NCBI GenBank assembly: GCA_937139365.1
Contig: CAKZPT010000014.1
Span: forward strand, 1 to 62,639
Length of the DNA: 62,639 nt
Direction of reading: 5' to 3'
Origin: an uncultured bacterium
GTDB taxonomy: Bacteria > Verrucomicrobiota > Kiritimatiellia > PWTM01
This document shows positions 27,527 to 36,673 of the stretch, in pieces. A program made the position numbers and the translations under genes. The first letter of the stretch is position 1. Each line of letters begins with the position of its first letter. The notes beneath the pieces were generated by a model. It was not told where the DNA came from and made no database searches. It worked only from the letters and a program-made list of their open reading frames with translations.

Positions 27527-28492
27527 ATGGAACCAGCCACGCCGGCCGTTCGGCCGCCGGTGGACCTGAAGGCGCTGCTCGAAGCGGGCGTCCATTTCGG
27601 TCACCAGACCCGGCGCTGGAATCCCCAGATGCGGGAGTACATCTTCGGGGAGCGCAACGGGATCTACATCATCGATCTTGAGCAGACCCTCGTCCGGCTC
27701 CAGCGAGCCCGCGAGTTTCTGAAGGAGGTGGTCCGCTCCGGCCGGCAGGTGTTGTTCGTCGGCACCAAGAAACAAGCCCAGGAACAGGTCCGGCGCACGG
27801 CGGAGTCGCTGGGCATGCCCTACGTGATCAACCGGTGGCTCGGCGGCATGCTGACCAACAACCGCACGATCCGCCAGAGCGTGGTCCGGATGCGGAAGCT
27901 GGAGGACATGGTCCGGGACGGTACGCTCGACAAGCTGCCGAAGAAAGAGGCCGCGTCGCTGCGCCACGAACTGGAGAAGCTCTCGCGGAACCTCAGCGGC
28001 GTGGCGAACATGGCGCAGCTGCCGGGCGCGGTCTTCGTCGCCGACGTCTGCCGCGACGCGATCACCGTCTCCGAGGCGGTGCGCCTGAACATTCCGATCG
28101 TCGCGCTGGTGGACACGAACGCCGACCCCACCCCGATCACCTATCCGATTCCGGCCAACGACGACGCGATCCGTTCGATCCAGATTATCCTCGAGGACCT
28201 CGCCGCCGCGATGCGCGAGGGCCTCGCGGAATTCCGCTCGGAAACCGAGGAGCGCGCGCGGCAGCGCGCGATCGAGGAGGCCGAGGAGCGCGCGCGGCAG
28301 AAGGCCGCCGAGGAGGAGCGGCGCTCGAGGGAACGCGAAGAGCGCCGCCGGCGGCTGGAGGCCCTCGCGAAGGCTCGCGCCGCCAAGGAGGCCGCCGGAG
28401 AGGCTGCCGAAACGCCGCCGCCCCCAGCTCCCGTCGAACCCGGGGCCCACGCGGCCGGCAGCGTCTTCCAACCCGATCCGCCGGCCGGCTGA
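27527..28492 (+). CDS. rpsB: 30S ribosomal protein S2 with long charged C-terminal tail
   Basis: Small-subunit protein near the 30S neck. The core (residues 10-235) is canonical: LLEAGVHFGHQTRRWNP, NGIYIIDLEQT, VLFVGTKKQAQE, RWLGGMLTNNRTI, ADVCRDAITVSEA and IPANDDAIRSIQ. After that comes an extension of about 85 residues rich in Glu, Arg and Ala (an EERARQRAIEEAEERARQKA type of coil) ending in a Pro-rich tail, making 321 residues where about 240-260 is usual. GGAGGAAA precedes the ATG. It heads an operon with tsf, 36 bp downstream, as in most bacteria, behind a structured leader. Confidence 0.97.
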   Translation: MEPATPAVRPPVDLKALLEAGVHFGHQTRRWNPQMREYIFGERNGIYIIDLEQTLVRLQRAREFLKEVVRSGRQVLFVGTKKQAQEQVRRTAESLGMPYVINRWLGGMLTNNRTIRQSVVRMRKLEDMVRDGTLDKLPKKEAASLRHELEKLSRNLSGVANMAQLPGAVFVADVCRDAITVSEAVRLNIPIVALVDTNADPTPITYPIPANDDAIRSIQIILEDLAAAMREGLAEFRSETEERARQRAIEEAEERARQKAAEEERRSREREERRRRLEALAKARAAKEAAGEAAETPPPPAPVEPGAHAAGSVFQPDPPAG

Positions 28493-28528
28493 AGAAAGCC
28501 ATCCGACAACCACCGAGGAGATTCCGAA

Positions 28529-29365
28529 ATGAACGACATCAGCGCCGCCCTGGTGAAGGAACTGCGCGACGAGACGAACGTCGGGATGATGGAGTGCAAA
28601 CGCGCCCTGCAGGAGGCGGGCGGCGACAAGGGCCGCGCGATCCAGATCCTGCGCGAACGCGGACTGGCCGTAGCGGCCAAGAAGGCCGCCCGCGCCGCAA
28701 AGAGCGGCGTGATCGCCGCCGCCGTCTCGGACGACGGCCGCGTCGGCGCGATGATCGAGCTGAACTGCGAGACGGACTTCGTCGCCCGCAACGAGGTGTT
28801 CCGCGCCTTCGTCGCCGGCCTGCTCGCGCGCGCGCGGCAGACGGAGGGCGACTTGACCGCCGCCGCTCAGGCCGACGTGCACGCCATGATCCAGAAGACC
28901 GGCGAGAACATCGTGCTGCGGCGTCATCTGCGCTGGACGACCGGGCCGGATGGCCGGCTGGCGGCCTACGTTCATCTGGGCGACAAGCTGGGGGTGTTGG
29001 CGGAGATCGGCCTGGACGCGGAGGGCATTCCCAACGAGGACGCGTTCCGCGAGACGGCCCGCGACCTCACGCTCCACCTCGCCGCCTGTCGGCCGCCGTA
29101 CCTCGATCGCGCCGCCGTTCCGGCGGAGGTCCTCGCCGCGGAGCGGGACGTGTACGCGAAGCAGGTGAGCAACAAGCCGCCGGCGATCGTCGAGAAGATC
29201 GTTCAGGGCAAGATCGAGAAATACTACACCGGCGTGTGCCTGCTCGAGCAGCCGTTCGTGCGCGACGACACGATCAGCGTCGGCCGGTGGCTGGAGGCAA
29301 AGTCGGCCGAAATCGGCCGTCGGCTGTCCGTCCGGCGGTACATGATCTGGCAGCTCGGGGAGTAG
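28529..29365 (+). CDS. tsf: Translation elongation factor Ts
   Basis: Nucleotide exchange factor for EF-Tu, 278 residues. The N-terminal UBA-like domain reads LVKELRDETNVGMMECKRAL, the core carries the signature ELNCETDFVARNEVFRAF, and the dimerisation region ends VGRWLEAKSAEI. GAGGAG lies before the ATG. It follows rpsB by 36 bp in the standard order and shares its promoter. Length and domains are normal; nothing is missing. Confidence 0.97.
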   Translation: MNDISAALVKELRDETNVGMMECKRALQEAGGDKGRAIQILRERGLAVAAKKAARAAKSGVIAAAVSDDGRVGAMIELNCETDFVARNEVFRAFVAGLLARARQTEGDLTAAAQADVHAMIQKTGENIVLRRHLRWTTGPDGRLAAYVHLGDKLGVLAEIGLDAEGIPNEDAFRETARDLTLHLAACRPPYLDRAAVPAEVLAAERDVYAKQVSNKPPAIVEKIVQGKIEKYYTGVCLLEQPFVRDDTISVGRWLEAKSAEIGRRLSVRRYMIWQLGE

Positions 29366-29399
29366 GCGTCGGAGCATCGCACGCCGCTGGAGCCGAACG

Positions 29400-29966
29400 A
29401 TGACGACCGGGCGACCGCCGAACGTCCTCGTGCCGCTGACCACCGGCTCGGAGGAGCTGGAGGCCGTCGGCGCGGTCAATCTGTTGCGACGCGCAGGGTG
29501 CGAGGTGGTCGTGGCCGGCCTCGAGGAGCCCCCCATCGTCTGCGCCCGGAGGCTTCGCATCGTCCCGGACGCCCGTTGGGCCGACCTGCGGCCGGAGGAG
29601 TTCGATGCGCTCGCGCTTCCCGGCGGGGCGGAGGGGACACGACGGTTCCTCGATCGCCCCGACCTGATCGCCGCCGTGCGCGCCCTTCATGACGCGGGCC
29701 GGTGGGTCGCGGCGATCTGCGCGGCGCCGCTGGTGCTGCAGGCCGCGGGGTTGCTGCGCGGACGCCGGGCGACCAGCCATCCCTCGGTCCGCGAACGGTT
29801 GACCGATCCCGTCTACTCCGAGGAAGCCGTCGTAGTGGACGGCCGCGTCATCACCAGCCGCGGCGCGGGCACTGTTGTGCCGTTCGGGCTGGCGCTGGTC
29901 GGGGCCCTCTGCGGTCCCGAGGCGGCCGCCCGGGTGGCGAGGGAAATCGTTTACACCGGCGGCTGA
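29400..29966 (+). CDS. DJ-1/PfpI-family protein
   Basis: A 188-residue member of the glutamine-amidotransferase-like superfamily. It has VLVPLTTGSEELEAVGAVNLLRRAG with the DJ-1-type Glu, ALALPGGAEG, and the nucleophile elbow VAAICAAPLVLQAAGLLRG, in which the Cys would be the reactive or redox-sensing residue. TSHPSVRERL and ITSRGAGTVVPFGLALV complete the fold. Members act as deglycases, chaperone-like or oxidative-stress proteins in the cytoplasm; sequence alone does not choose between these. It lies 34 bp after tsf and may be cotranscribed. Its end overlaps the convergent permease gene by 16 bases. Confidence 0.9.
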   Translation: MTTGRPPNVLVPLTTGSEELEAVGAVNLLRRAGCEVVVAGLEEPPIVCARRLRIVPDARWADLRPEEFDALALPGGAEGTRRFLDRPDLIAAVRALHDAGRWVAAICAAPLVLQAAGLLRGRRATSHPSVRERLTDPVYSEEAVVVDGRVITSRGAGTVVPFGLALVGALCGPEAAARVAREIVYTGG

Positions 29967-30976
29967 GCCCGTGCGGCTTGGCGCCGACCGCCCGCAACCA
30001 GCGCACCCGCCAACAGGATCGTCAGCGCCACGGCAGCCGCGTGGCCGGCGGCTGTCGGGGCGGGCACGTGGCAAACCGGCGCGGCGTCGGGAAACGAGGG
30101 CAGGATCCAGCGGTCCACCACCCACCCCGTGGTCAGCGCGGTCGCCACGAGGCAGCCGAGGTACACCAGCCCCGCCCCGCGTCCCAGGATCTTCGACAGG
30201 GCGCCCAGCATGGCCGCGTTGGTGGCCGGACCGGTGATGAGGAACACCAGCGCCGCGCCCGGCGAAACGCCCGCCTGCATCAGGCCCAACGCGATCGGGA
30301 CCGAGGCCGTCGAGCAGACGTACATCGGTATGCCCACCGCCAGCATCAGCAGCATGCCCGGCCAGCCCGGCGGCACGTGGTTCCTCAAAATGTTCGGCGG
30401 CAAAAGCGCTCCCAACAGGGCCGCGATCAACAACCCTGCGAGCAGTTCGCGACCAATGTCCGCCGGCAACGTCACAAAGCCGTGCCGGAGCGCCCGCCAC
30501 CACCATGGCAGCCGCGGTCCGGCAGCGCTCTCCTCCGCCGGGACCGCGTGCGCGGGCGGCGGCAGCGCGTCCACCGTCCAGCCGCACAGGACCCCCGACA
30601 CGAGCGCCGCCAGCGGACGAACGGCGGCGATGACAGGTCCCAGCAGGGCGTAGGAGACGAGGATGCTATCCACGCCGGTCTGGGGTGTGGACATCAGAAA
30701 CGCAGCCGTCGCGCCACGACCGGCTCCCTGCCGTCGCAGCGACAGCGCCACGGGAATTACCCCGCAGGAACATAACGGGAGCGGTATGCCGAACAGGGCG
30801 GCCTTCGCCGTCGGCCAGCCTCCCCGCCCCCCAAGGTGCCGGGCGATCCAGGAGGCCGGTAAGACCACGTACAGCAGCCCGGCAACGAAAAAACCAAACA
30901 GAAGGAAGGGGGCCATCTGAGCCGCAATCCCCCACGCTGCCGCCATCACGCGGCCCGCTGAACTCCACAGGTCCAC
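29951..30976 (-). CDS. SO_0444/ArsP-type membrane permease
   Basis: Polytopic inner-membrane protein of 341 residues with about eight to ten hydrophobic helices in two halves. The motif IPLPLCSCGVIPVALSLRRQG and the second-half pair YVCSTASVPIALGLMQAG and LITGPATNAAML are diagnostic of the PF03773 permease family (ArsP and the SO_0444 Cu/Zn efflux branch). The Cys pair in PLCSCG and the other Cys support a thiophilic metal or metalloid substrate. The start is GTG at 30976, with a promoter whose -10 ends 8-9 bases upstream, so the mRNA may be leaderless. It is divergent from the GH127 remnant across an AT-rich gap holding an inverted repeat. No ArsR- or CsoR-type regulator gene is adjacent. 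Confidence 0.85.
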   Translation of the reverse strand: MDLWSSAGRVMAAAWGIAAQMAPFLLFGFFVAGLLYVVLPASWIARHLGGRGGWPTAKAALFGIPLPLCSCGVIPVALSLRRQGAGRGATAAFLMSTPQTGVDSILVSYALLGPVIAAVRPLAALVSGVLCGWTVDALPPPAHAVPAEESAAGPRLPWWWRALRHGFVTLPADIGRELLAGLLIAALLGALLPPNILRNHVPPGWPGMLLMLAVGIPMYVCSTASVPIALGLMQAGVSPGAALVFLITGPATNAAMLGALSKILGRGAGLVYLGCLVATALTTGWVVDRWILPSFPDAAPVCHVPAPTAAGHAAAVALTILLAGALVAGGRRQAARAQPPV

Positions 30977-30984
30977 CGCTGTCG

Positions 30985-31014
30985 CAAATATCCCCCCACT
31001 CCGCCGCTTTGCAA
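30985..31014 (-). promoter_or_regulatory. Promoter of the permease gene
   Basis: TTGCAA (31014-31009), 17-18 bp, ATATTT or TATTTG (30991-30985), then 8-9 bases to the GTG start. The predicted transcript would begin at or close to the start codon. Confidence 0.45.
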
Positions 31015-31082
31015 CCCGCGCGGGGCCCGTAACCCACCATTGGAAGTACGCCGGCCCGGCCGGGTTTCAGTTGACGTCTGCA

Positions 31083-31107
31083 TAACCACAATATTTTACT
31101 ATGGTTA
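31083..31107. promoter_or_regulatory. Inverted repeat TAACCA-N13-TGGTTA in an AT-rich gap
   Basis: Six-base arms at 31083-31088 and 31102-31107 frame an A/T-rich centre between the divergent permease and GH127 genes. TTGACG at 31071 lies just before it, so it would overlap a promoter reading right. It may be an operator for a metal-responsive regulator, but the arms are short. Confidence 0.3.
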
Positions 31108-31111
31108 AGAA

Positions 31112-31756
31112 ATGGATCTGTTTATGTGCTCTGTCACGACGACCGCCATACGGCTCGCGGCCGTGGCCGCTGCTGCGTTCGCCGGGGATCACGAACTGGG
31201 GCTCGCGGAGGTTGTTTCACTCGCCGCCCGTCCGTTCGCGCCTGGGGAGGTGCGGTTGCTCGACGGCCCGTTCCGCGCGGCCCAAGAACGAAATCGCGCA
31301 GTGCTACTGGCGATCGAACCCGACCGGCTCCTTCACATGTTCCGGGTGACGGCGGGCCTGCCGTCGTCCGCGGCCCCTACGCCGGCTGGGAGGCGCCGGG
31401 CTGTGAGATACGCGGCCACGCCCTCGGCCACTACTTGAGCGCCTGTTCGCGGACGCGACACGGCCGCAGGCGGCTGGTTCGAGTTCCGGATGCGCGTGAC
31501 GCCGGATCGTCCCGCCGAGCTGCGATGAACCTGGTGGGGCGACGACGACGGACGGCGCGAGTTCAACCTGATCGTGGAAGGCACCGTGATCGGCACGCTG
31601 CGTCTGAACCGCGAGCGGCCGGGCCTGTTCTTCGAGGTTGCGTACCCCCCCGCTCTCACCCGCGGCCGGACCTCGGTCGTCGTCCGGCTGCAGGCGCGAC
31701 CCGGCGCCATCGGAGGCGGCCTGTTCGGAGCTCGTACCCTGCGGACGTACGATTGA
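31112..31756 (+). pseudogene. GH127-type beta-L-arabinofuranosidase, internally deleted and frameshifted
   Basis: The N-terminal piece reads PGEVRLLDGPFRAAQERNRA and DRLLHMFRVTAGLPSSAAP, which is the GH127 (DUF1680) opening. A frameshift near 31378 moves to PYAGWEAPGCEIRGHALGHYLSAC in another frame. About 500 residues are then missing, and from about 31481 the C-terminal domain appears: GWFEFRMRVTPDRPAELR, an in-frame TGA, TWWGDDDGRREFNLIVEG, then GTLRLNRERPGLFFEVAYP and VVVRLQARPGAIGGGLFG. The catalytic core is lost, so this is a dead gene made by one large deletion, a frameshift and a nonsense change. Confidence 0.75.
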
Positions 31757-31955
31757 CCCAATCGCCGGCCCGGGCGATCGGCCAATGCAAGGCACTGGGC
31801 CGCCACTCTCCGGGGCCGGCCCCGCCATGACGGTACGGAAGTCCTGCCGATTAGCGGACCAACCATAACGTGTTGGTCCACCTCCGGACGATCCGCCGCG
31901 GCCCCGCGACGGGCATTGACGGCGGAGGGCGGGGCCGCAATGATAAGAAGGCGCC

Positions 31956-32031
<76 letters not shown>

Positions 32032-32056
32032 TCCGCTCCCGTCGCGGCGGCCACCC

Positions 32057-32085
32057 TTGAGGGGGACGGGGGACGGCGGTATAGT
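32057..32085 (+). promoter_or_regulatory. Promoter of uvrB, leaderless geometry
   Basis: TTGAGG (32057-32062), exactly 17 bp, TATAGT (32080-32085), then seven bases to the ATG at 32093. This is the clearest leaderless promoter in the window, with both boxes present and no room for a ribosome site. Confidence 0.65.
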
Positions 32086-32092
32086 CCGGGCG

Positions 32093-34150
32093 ATGAGCGG
32101 TCCGTCCTCGTTTCGGCTGGCCGCCCCCTACGCCCCCACCGGCGATCAACCCGAGGCGATCGAGGCGTTGGTCCTCGGTCTGGCCGAGGGGCGGCGCTTC
32201 CAGACCCTCGAAGGCGTGACCGGCTCGGGCAAGACGTTCACGATCGCGAACGTCATCGCCCGCCACGGCCGGCCGACGCTGGTCATCTCGCACAACAAGA
32301 CCCTCGCCGCCCAGCTCTACGCCGAGCTTAAGGGGTTCTTCCCCGACAACGCCGTGGAGTATTTCGTCAGCTACTACGACTACTATCAGCCCGAGGCGTA
32401 CATCCCCGCGACCGACACCTACATCGAAAAGGACGCCTCGATCAACGAGGCGATCGAACGCCTCCGGTTGGCGGCCACGGACGCGCTGTTGAATCGAGAC
32501 GACGTGATTATCGTCGCGACCGTCTCGTGCATCTACGGCCTCGGTTCGCCGGAGGACTACCGGGAGATGACCGTACGCATTACCCGGGGCGTCGCCGTCG
32601 GGCGCGACGCGTTGCTGCGCCGGCTCGTGGATATCCAGTATTCCCGCAACGATGTTGCGCCAGAGCCGGGCACGTTCCGGGTGCGGGGGGACACGGTGGA
32701 CGTGTTCCCCTCCTACCGCGCCGAGCAGATCCGGATCGAGTTTCTGGGCGACCGGATCGAATCCATCCGACGGCTCGATCCCGTGTCGGGGCGCACCACC
32801 GGCACGTTGGAGGCCGTCACCATCTCCCCGGCGCGGCATTTCGTGATGCCCTCGGGCAAGATCCGCCCGGCCCTGGCCGCCATCCGCGCGGAGATGGAGG
32901 AGCGGGTGGCCTGGTTTCTCGAGCGCGACCGGCATCTGGAGGCGCAGCGGCTCCGGATGCGGACCGAGTACGACCTCGAGATGCTCGCCGAGGTCGGGTT
33001 CTGCAGCGGCATCGAGAACTACTCGCGCCATCTGTCCGGCCGCGCGCCCGGCGAGCGGCCGGCCTGCCTGCTGGACTATTTTCCACGCGAATTCCTGACG
33101 GTGATCGACGAATCGCACGTGACGCTGCCGCAGCTTCGGGGGATGTTCAACGGCGACCGCGCCCGGAAGCTGACGCTCGTCGAGCACGGGTTTCGGCTGC
33201 CGTCGGCCCTCGACAACCGGCCGCTGAACCTCGAAGAATTCCTCGCGGTCACGGGGCCGGTGCTGTTCACGTCGGCGACGCCGGGCGACTTCGAACGCGA
33301 GGTGGCAGGCGAGCCGGTCCGCCAGTTGATCCGGCCGACCGGGATCGTGGACCCGCCGGTCGAGGTCCGGCCGCTGGCCAACCAGATCGACGACGTGATG
33401 GAGGAGGTTCGCGCCGCGGCGGCCCGCGGGGAGCGTGTGCTGATCACCACGCTGACCAAGCGCACCGCGGAGGACCTTGCCGCCTATCTGCGAACGGCGG
33501 GGCTGCGCGTGCGCTACCTGCACTCCGAGATCGACGCGGTGGAGCGGGTGGACATCCTGCGCGGTCTGCGAAAGGCCGACTTCGATTGCCTGGTGGGCAT
33601 CAACCTGTTGCGCGAGGGCCTCGATCTGCCGGAGGTCTCCCGCGTGGCCATCCTCGACGCGGATAAAGAGGGGTTTCTGCGGTCGGAGACCTCGCTGGTG
33701 CAGACCGCCGGGCGCGCGGCACGGCACACTGGCGGCAAGGTCATCCTCTACGCCGACGCAATCACCGATTCGATGCGGCGGATGATCGAGCTGACCGAAG
33801 AGCGTCGCGCGCGGCAGCTGGCCTACAACCGCGAGCACGGAATCACGCCGAGGGCGATCGAAAAGGGCATTCAGGAGGCCCTGGCGATCCGACGCGCTGC
33901 CGAAGAGGTCGAGGGGCGCGCGGTCCGCGAGGCTGGCGCGGATTACGACGTGGAACGCACGATCGAGGACCTGGAGCGCGAGATGTTCGAGGCCGCGGAC
34001 GCCTTGGAGTTCGAGCGCGCGGCGATGTTGCGCGACCAGATTCGCGAGCTGCGGGCGCGGCCCGCGCCGCTGGCCGCCCGGCCGTTAAACCGGCGCGAAC
34101 CGGCTGCCGCCGGAGGCGGAAAGGCCCGCCGGCGCGCCGCCCGTCGTTGA
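32093..34150 (+). CDS. uvrB: Excinuclease ABC subunit B
   Basis: DNA helicase-like damage-verification subunit of nucleotide excision repair, 685 residues. Visible: [14 protein letters not shown], Walker [16 protein letters not shown], the beta-hairpin region [20 protein letters not shown], the DEAD-like box [11 protein letters not shown], motifs [14 protein letters not shown] and [17 protein letters not shown], and a C-terminal UVR motif for UvrA/UvrC binding (about 625-665). The frame opens at 32057, but ATG 32093 gives the normal N-terminus and sits seven bases after TATAGT. The end is a short basic tail (KARRRAARR). UvrA and UvrC are not in the window. Confidence 0.97.
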   Translation: MSGPSSFRLAAPYAPTGDQPEAIEALVLGLAEGRRFQTLEGVTGSGKTFTIANVIARHGRPTLVISHNKTLAAQLYAELKGFFPDNAVEYFVSYYDYYQPEAYIPATDTYIEKDASINEAIERLRLAATDALLNRDDVIIVATVSCIYGLGSPEDYREMTVRITRGVAVGRDALLRRLVDIQYSRNDVAPEPGTFRVRGDTVDVFPSYRAEQIRIEFLGDRIESIRRLDPVSGRTTGTLEAVTISPARHFVMPSGKIRPALAAIRAEMEERVAWFLERDRHLEAQRLRMRTEYDLEMLAEVGFCSGIENYSRHLSGRAPGERPACLLDYFPREFLTVIDESHVTLPQLRGMFNGDRARKLTLVEHGFRLPSALDNRPLNLEEFLAVTGPVLFTSATPGDFEREVAGEPVRQLIRPTGIVDPPVEVRPLANQIDDVMEEVRAAAARGERVLITTLTKRTAEDLAAYLRTAGLRVRYLHSEIDAVERVDILRGLRKADFDCLVGINLLREGLDLPEVSRVAILDADKEGFLRSETSLVQTAGRAARHTGGKVILYADAITDSMRRMIELTEERRARQLAYNREHGITPRAIEKGIQEALAIRRAAEEVEGRAVREAGADYDVERTIEDLEREMFEAADALEFERAAMLRDQIRELRARPAPLAARPLNRREPAAAGGGKARRRAARR

Positions 34151-34174
34151 TTCCCCGCCCTCGAACGCTAAGAT
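34147..34174 (+). promoter_or_regulatory. Promoter of nadC, leaderless geometry
   Basis: TTGATT (34147-34152), 16 bp, TAAGAT (34169-34174), then seven bases to the ATG at 34182. TTGATT overlaps the end of uvrB (its stop codon included). The same -35 and 16-bp spacer are seen at rpsB. Confidence 0.5.
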
Positions 34175-34181
34175 GCGGCGC

Positions 34182-35054
34182 ATGACGCGACACCGCCGAC
34201 GCTCCCGATCCGTCCCGTGGCGTGACGAGCTGGCCGACCTGGTCCGAAGGGCGCTGGCGGAGGATCTGGGAACGGGGGATGTCACCAGCGAGGCCCTCGT
34301 GCCCCCGGACGCCCGGGCGCGCGCCGTGATCGCCGCGCGGCGGCCATGTGTCCTCTGCGGAGTGGCGGCGGTGCAGGAGGTCTACCGCCAGCTCGACCGC
34401 GCCGTGCGGGTACGGCCTCTACGGGGCGATGGCGCCCGCGTCGTAGCGGGGGGGATCGTGATCCGGCTGGACGGACCGGCCCGCGCGCTGCTGGCCGGCG
34501 AGCGAACCTCCTTGAACTTCCTCCAACGCCTGTCGGGCATCGCGACGTTGACGGCGGAGTACGTCCGCCGTGCGGCCCCCCACGGCGTGACGATCCTCGA
34601 CACCCGCAAGACCACGCCCGGATGGCGGGCGCTGGAGAAATACGCAGTGCGCTGCGGTGGCGGCGTCAACCACCGCCTCGGCCTCCACGACCGGGTGCTC
34701 ATCAAGGACAACCACCGTCGCCTCTGGGGGCGGCACGGCCTAACCCTGGCGGAGGCCGTCCGGCGCGCCCGGAGCGCGTGCCCCGCCGTCGAGATCGAAA
34801 TCGAGGTGGAGGATGAGGCCGACCTGCGCGACGCGCTCGAGGGAGAACCGGACTGGATCCTGCTGGACAACATGAGCCCATCGCAACTGCGCAGGTTCGT
34901 CCGCCTTGTGGCGGGCCGCGCGCGGCTCGAGGCGTCCGGCGGAGTCACGCTGCGCAATGTGGCGCGGATCGCCGCCACGGGCGTGGACGCGATTTCGGTC
35001 GGCGCGCTGACGCATTCGGCCCCGGCGGCCGACCTGGGGATGGATTTTCTATGA
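34182..35054 (+). CDS. nadC: Nicotinate-nucleotide pyrophosphorylase (carboxylating)
   Basis: Quinolinate phosphoribosyltransferase that makes nicotinate mononucleotide in NAD synthesis. About 290 residues with the family order EDLGTGDVTSEALVP, GPARALLAGERTSLNFLQRLSG, ILDTRKTTPGWRALEKYAV, GGVNHRLGLHDRVLIKDNH and a barrel end ASGGVTLRNVARIAATGVD. ATG 34182 is preferred to ATG 34173 because the earlier one lies inside the -10 box. The start region is unusually basic (RHRRRSRSVPWR). The stop overlaps the birA start by four bases; the run nadC-birA-coaX is one cofactor operon. Confidence 0.95.
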   Translation: MTRHRRRSRSVPWRDELADLVRRALAEDLGTGDVTSEALVPPDARARAVIAARRPCVLCGVAAVQEVYRQLDRAVRVRPLRGDGARVVAGGIVIRLDGPARALLAGERTSLNFLQRLSGIATLTAEYVRRAAPHGVTILDTRKTTPGWRALEKYAVRCGGGVNHRLGLHDRVLIKDNHRRLWGRHGLTLAEAVRRARSACPAVEIEIEVEDEADLRDALEGEPDWILLDNMSPSQLRRFVRLVAGRARLEASGGVTLRNVARIAATGVDAISVGALTHSAPAADLGMDFL

Positions 35055-35758
35055 GCGCCTGCCCGCCGCCCGCCGGCACGGCGTACGCCGAGGAGGTCCG
35101 ATCTGCCCTGACCGCCACCTGTCCGGGCAGCGCAGGCCGCTGGCGCATCGAGGTCGTGGACGAAACTACCTCGACACAGGATCTTTGCCGGCGGATGGCG
35201 GAGGCCGGCGAGCGCGGGCCGGCGGCAGCGATGGCGCTCTTCCAGACGGGCGGCCGCGGGCGGCGCGGCCGGCGCTGGTGGTCGGCGCCGGGGGCGGGGT
35301 TGTACCTGTCGGCCCTTGTCCGACCCGTATGGCCCCCTTCAGACGCCGGATGGCTGCCCGTGCTTGCGGTACTGGCGCTTGCCATCGGCCTGGAGAAGCG
35401 CGGATTGACCGCCGCCCGGATCAAGCCTCCGAACGACCTCGTGACGCCTCGGGGCAAGCTGGCGGGGGTGCTGGTGGAACCTTCGATCCGCGGCGGCACG
35501 CTGGAGTTCGCAGTGGTCGGAGCGGGACTGAACCTCCTGCAGACGGAGGAGGACTGGCGGCGGGCCGGCCTCGAGGGCCGCGCGACGTCGTGCCGGGCCG
35601 AAGGGCTCGAGCTGACGCCCGCCGTAGCGGCGGCGATGTGGATCGGGGAATTCGACGCGCTGTACACGCCGGAACCGCCGGACGCGGCCGTCCGCGCCGG
35701 ATGGCAGGCAGCATGGACGGCGAGGGGCGGCTCGGGCGGGATGCCGGACTGGCGATGA
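35051..35758 (+). CDS. birA: Biotin-[acetyl-CoA-carboxylase] ligase, catalytic domain only
   Basis: Attaches biotin to carboxyl-carrier proteins through a biotinyl-AMP intermediate. It has 235 residues: DETTSTQDLCRRMAEAG, the nucleotide loop GGRGRRGRRWWSAPG, IKPPNDLVTPRGKLAGVLVE and VVGAGLNLL. There is no N-terminal winged helix, so it is a class I enzyme that does not repress transcription, and the C-terminal SH3-like part appears short. It overlaps nadC and coaX by four bases each (ATGA type). This tight packing points to translational coupling. Confidence 0.92.
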   Translation: MSACPPPAGTAYAEEVRSALTATCPGSAGRWRIEVVDETTSTQDLCRRMAEAGERGPAAAMALFQTGGRGRRGRRWWSAPGAGLYLSALVRPVWPPSDAGWLPVLAVLALAIGLEKRGLTAARIKPPNDLVTPRGKLAGVLVEPSIRGGTLEFAVVGAGLNLLQTEEDWRRAGLEGRATSCRAEGLELTPAVAAAMWIGEFDALYTPEPPDAAVRAGWQAAWTARGGSGGMPDWR

Positions 35759-36585
35759 GTCGGCCGCCTCCACGGCGCAGCAGCCCGATCGCGGTGGTGT
35801 GCGTGGGCAACACGCACACGCGCGGAGCGTTGCTGTACGGCGAACGGGTGACGCGGCTACGGGTCGCCCGCACCGCCACGCTCGGTCCCTCGCAGGCGCG
35901 ACGGTGGCTGGCGGAGTTCCGGTTGGCTGGCGCGGCGGGCCTGGCGTTCGCCTCCGTGGTTCCCGCCGGCAGCCGGCTGTGGCGGGCGGCCTTGCGGCGC
36001 GGATGGACCGGTCCGGTCCGCATCATCCGTTGGAACCGGGTGCCCGGCCTTCGCTTCGAGTATCCGCAGCCGCGGACACTTGGGGCGGACCGGCTGGCGT
36101 CGCTAGCCGCTGTCGTCGGCCCGCGGGATCGCCCCACGCTGATCATCGACGCTGGCACCGCGACGACATTCAACGCGGTGGACAGGAACGGTACATTCCT
36201 CGGGGGGGCGATCGCGCCAGGGCTGGCGGCCATGCTGGACGCCCTCGCGTGCCGCACCGCGCTGCTGCCGCGGTTGCCGCCGGGGCCGCCCGGCCGCGCG
36301 CCGGCCAAAAGCACGGGCGCATCCATGCGGCTAGGTGTGGCACTCGGCTGGCAGGCGATGGTGCGGGAGGTGACCCAGGCCATTCTGACTCATCCGCGAA
36401 TGCGCGGAGCGACCGTGATCGCCACCGGCGGCGGTGCACGGGAGGTCCGTCGCGCGCTGGGAAAGGCGGTGGTGCAGCCTCACCTGGCCCTGGTGGGGCT
36501 GGCCCGCTGGTACCAAGCGGTCACGGCCGCGCCGGCGCGCCGGCGCGCAGCGGGGTCCACACGCGCCCGGCGGGCGGCAGGTTGA
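35755..36585 (+). CDS. coaX: Type III pantothenate kinase
   Basis: First enzyme of coenzyme A synthesis, ASKHA fold, 276 residues. The phosphate motif is CVGNTHTRGALL, followed by the pantothenate motif TLGADRLASLAAVV, PTLIIDAGTATTFNAVDRNG with GGAIAPGLAAML, and late TVIATGGGAREVRRAL. ATG 35755 overlaps the birA TGA. The end is a basic, low-complexity tail (ARRRAAGSTRARRAAG). The type III enzyme replaces CoaA in many phyla and is not inhibited by CoA. Confidence 0.93.
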   Translation: MSRPPPRRSSPIAVVCVGNTHTRGALLYGERVTRLRVARTATLGPSQARRWLAEFRLAGAAGLAFASVVPAGSRLWRAALRRGWTGPVRIIRWNRVPGLRFEYPQPRTLGADRLASLAAVVGPRDRPTLIIDAGTATTFNAVDRNGTFLGGAIAPGLAAMLDALACRTALLPRLPPGPPGRAPAKSTGASMRLGVALGWQAMVREVTQAILTHPRMRGATVIATGGGAREVRRALGKAVVQPHLALVGLARWYQAVTAAPARRRAAGSTRARRAAG

Positions 36586-36622
36586 CCCGCCCCAGCCCCG
36601 GCCGTACGCTAGCCCCACCCCG

Positions 36623-36653
36623 GCCCTCCCGCTCGAGGGTGGCCCCGGAGGGC
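36623..36653 (+). terminator. Hairpin between coaX and the isomerase-like gene
   Basis: GCCCTCC (36623-36629) pairs with GGAGGGC (36647-36653) around a 17-base loop that has its own short stem. There is no T-run. It could end the nadC-birA-coaX transcript. Confidence 0.3.
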
Positions 36654-36673
36654 TAACGAAGGAGTCAACTGCG

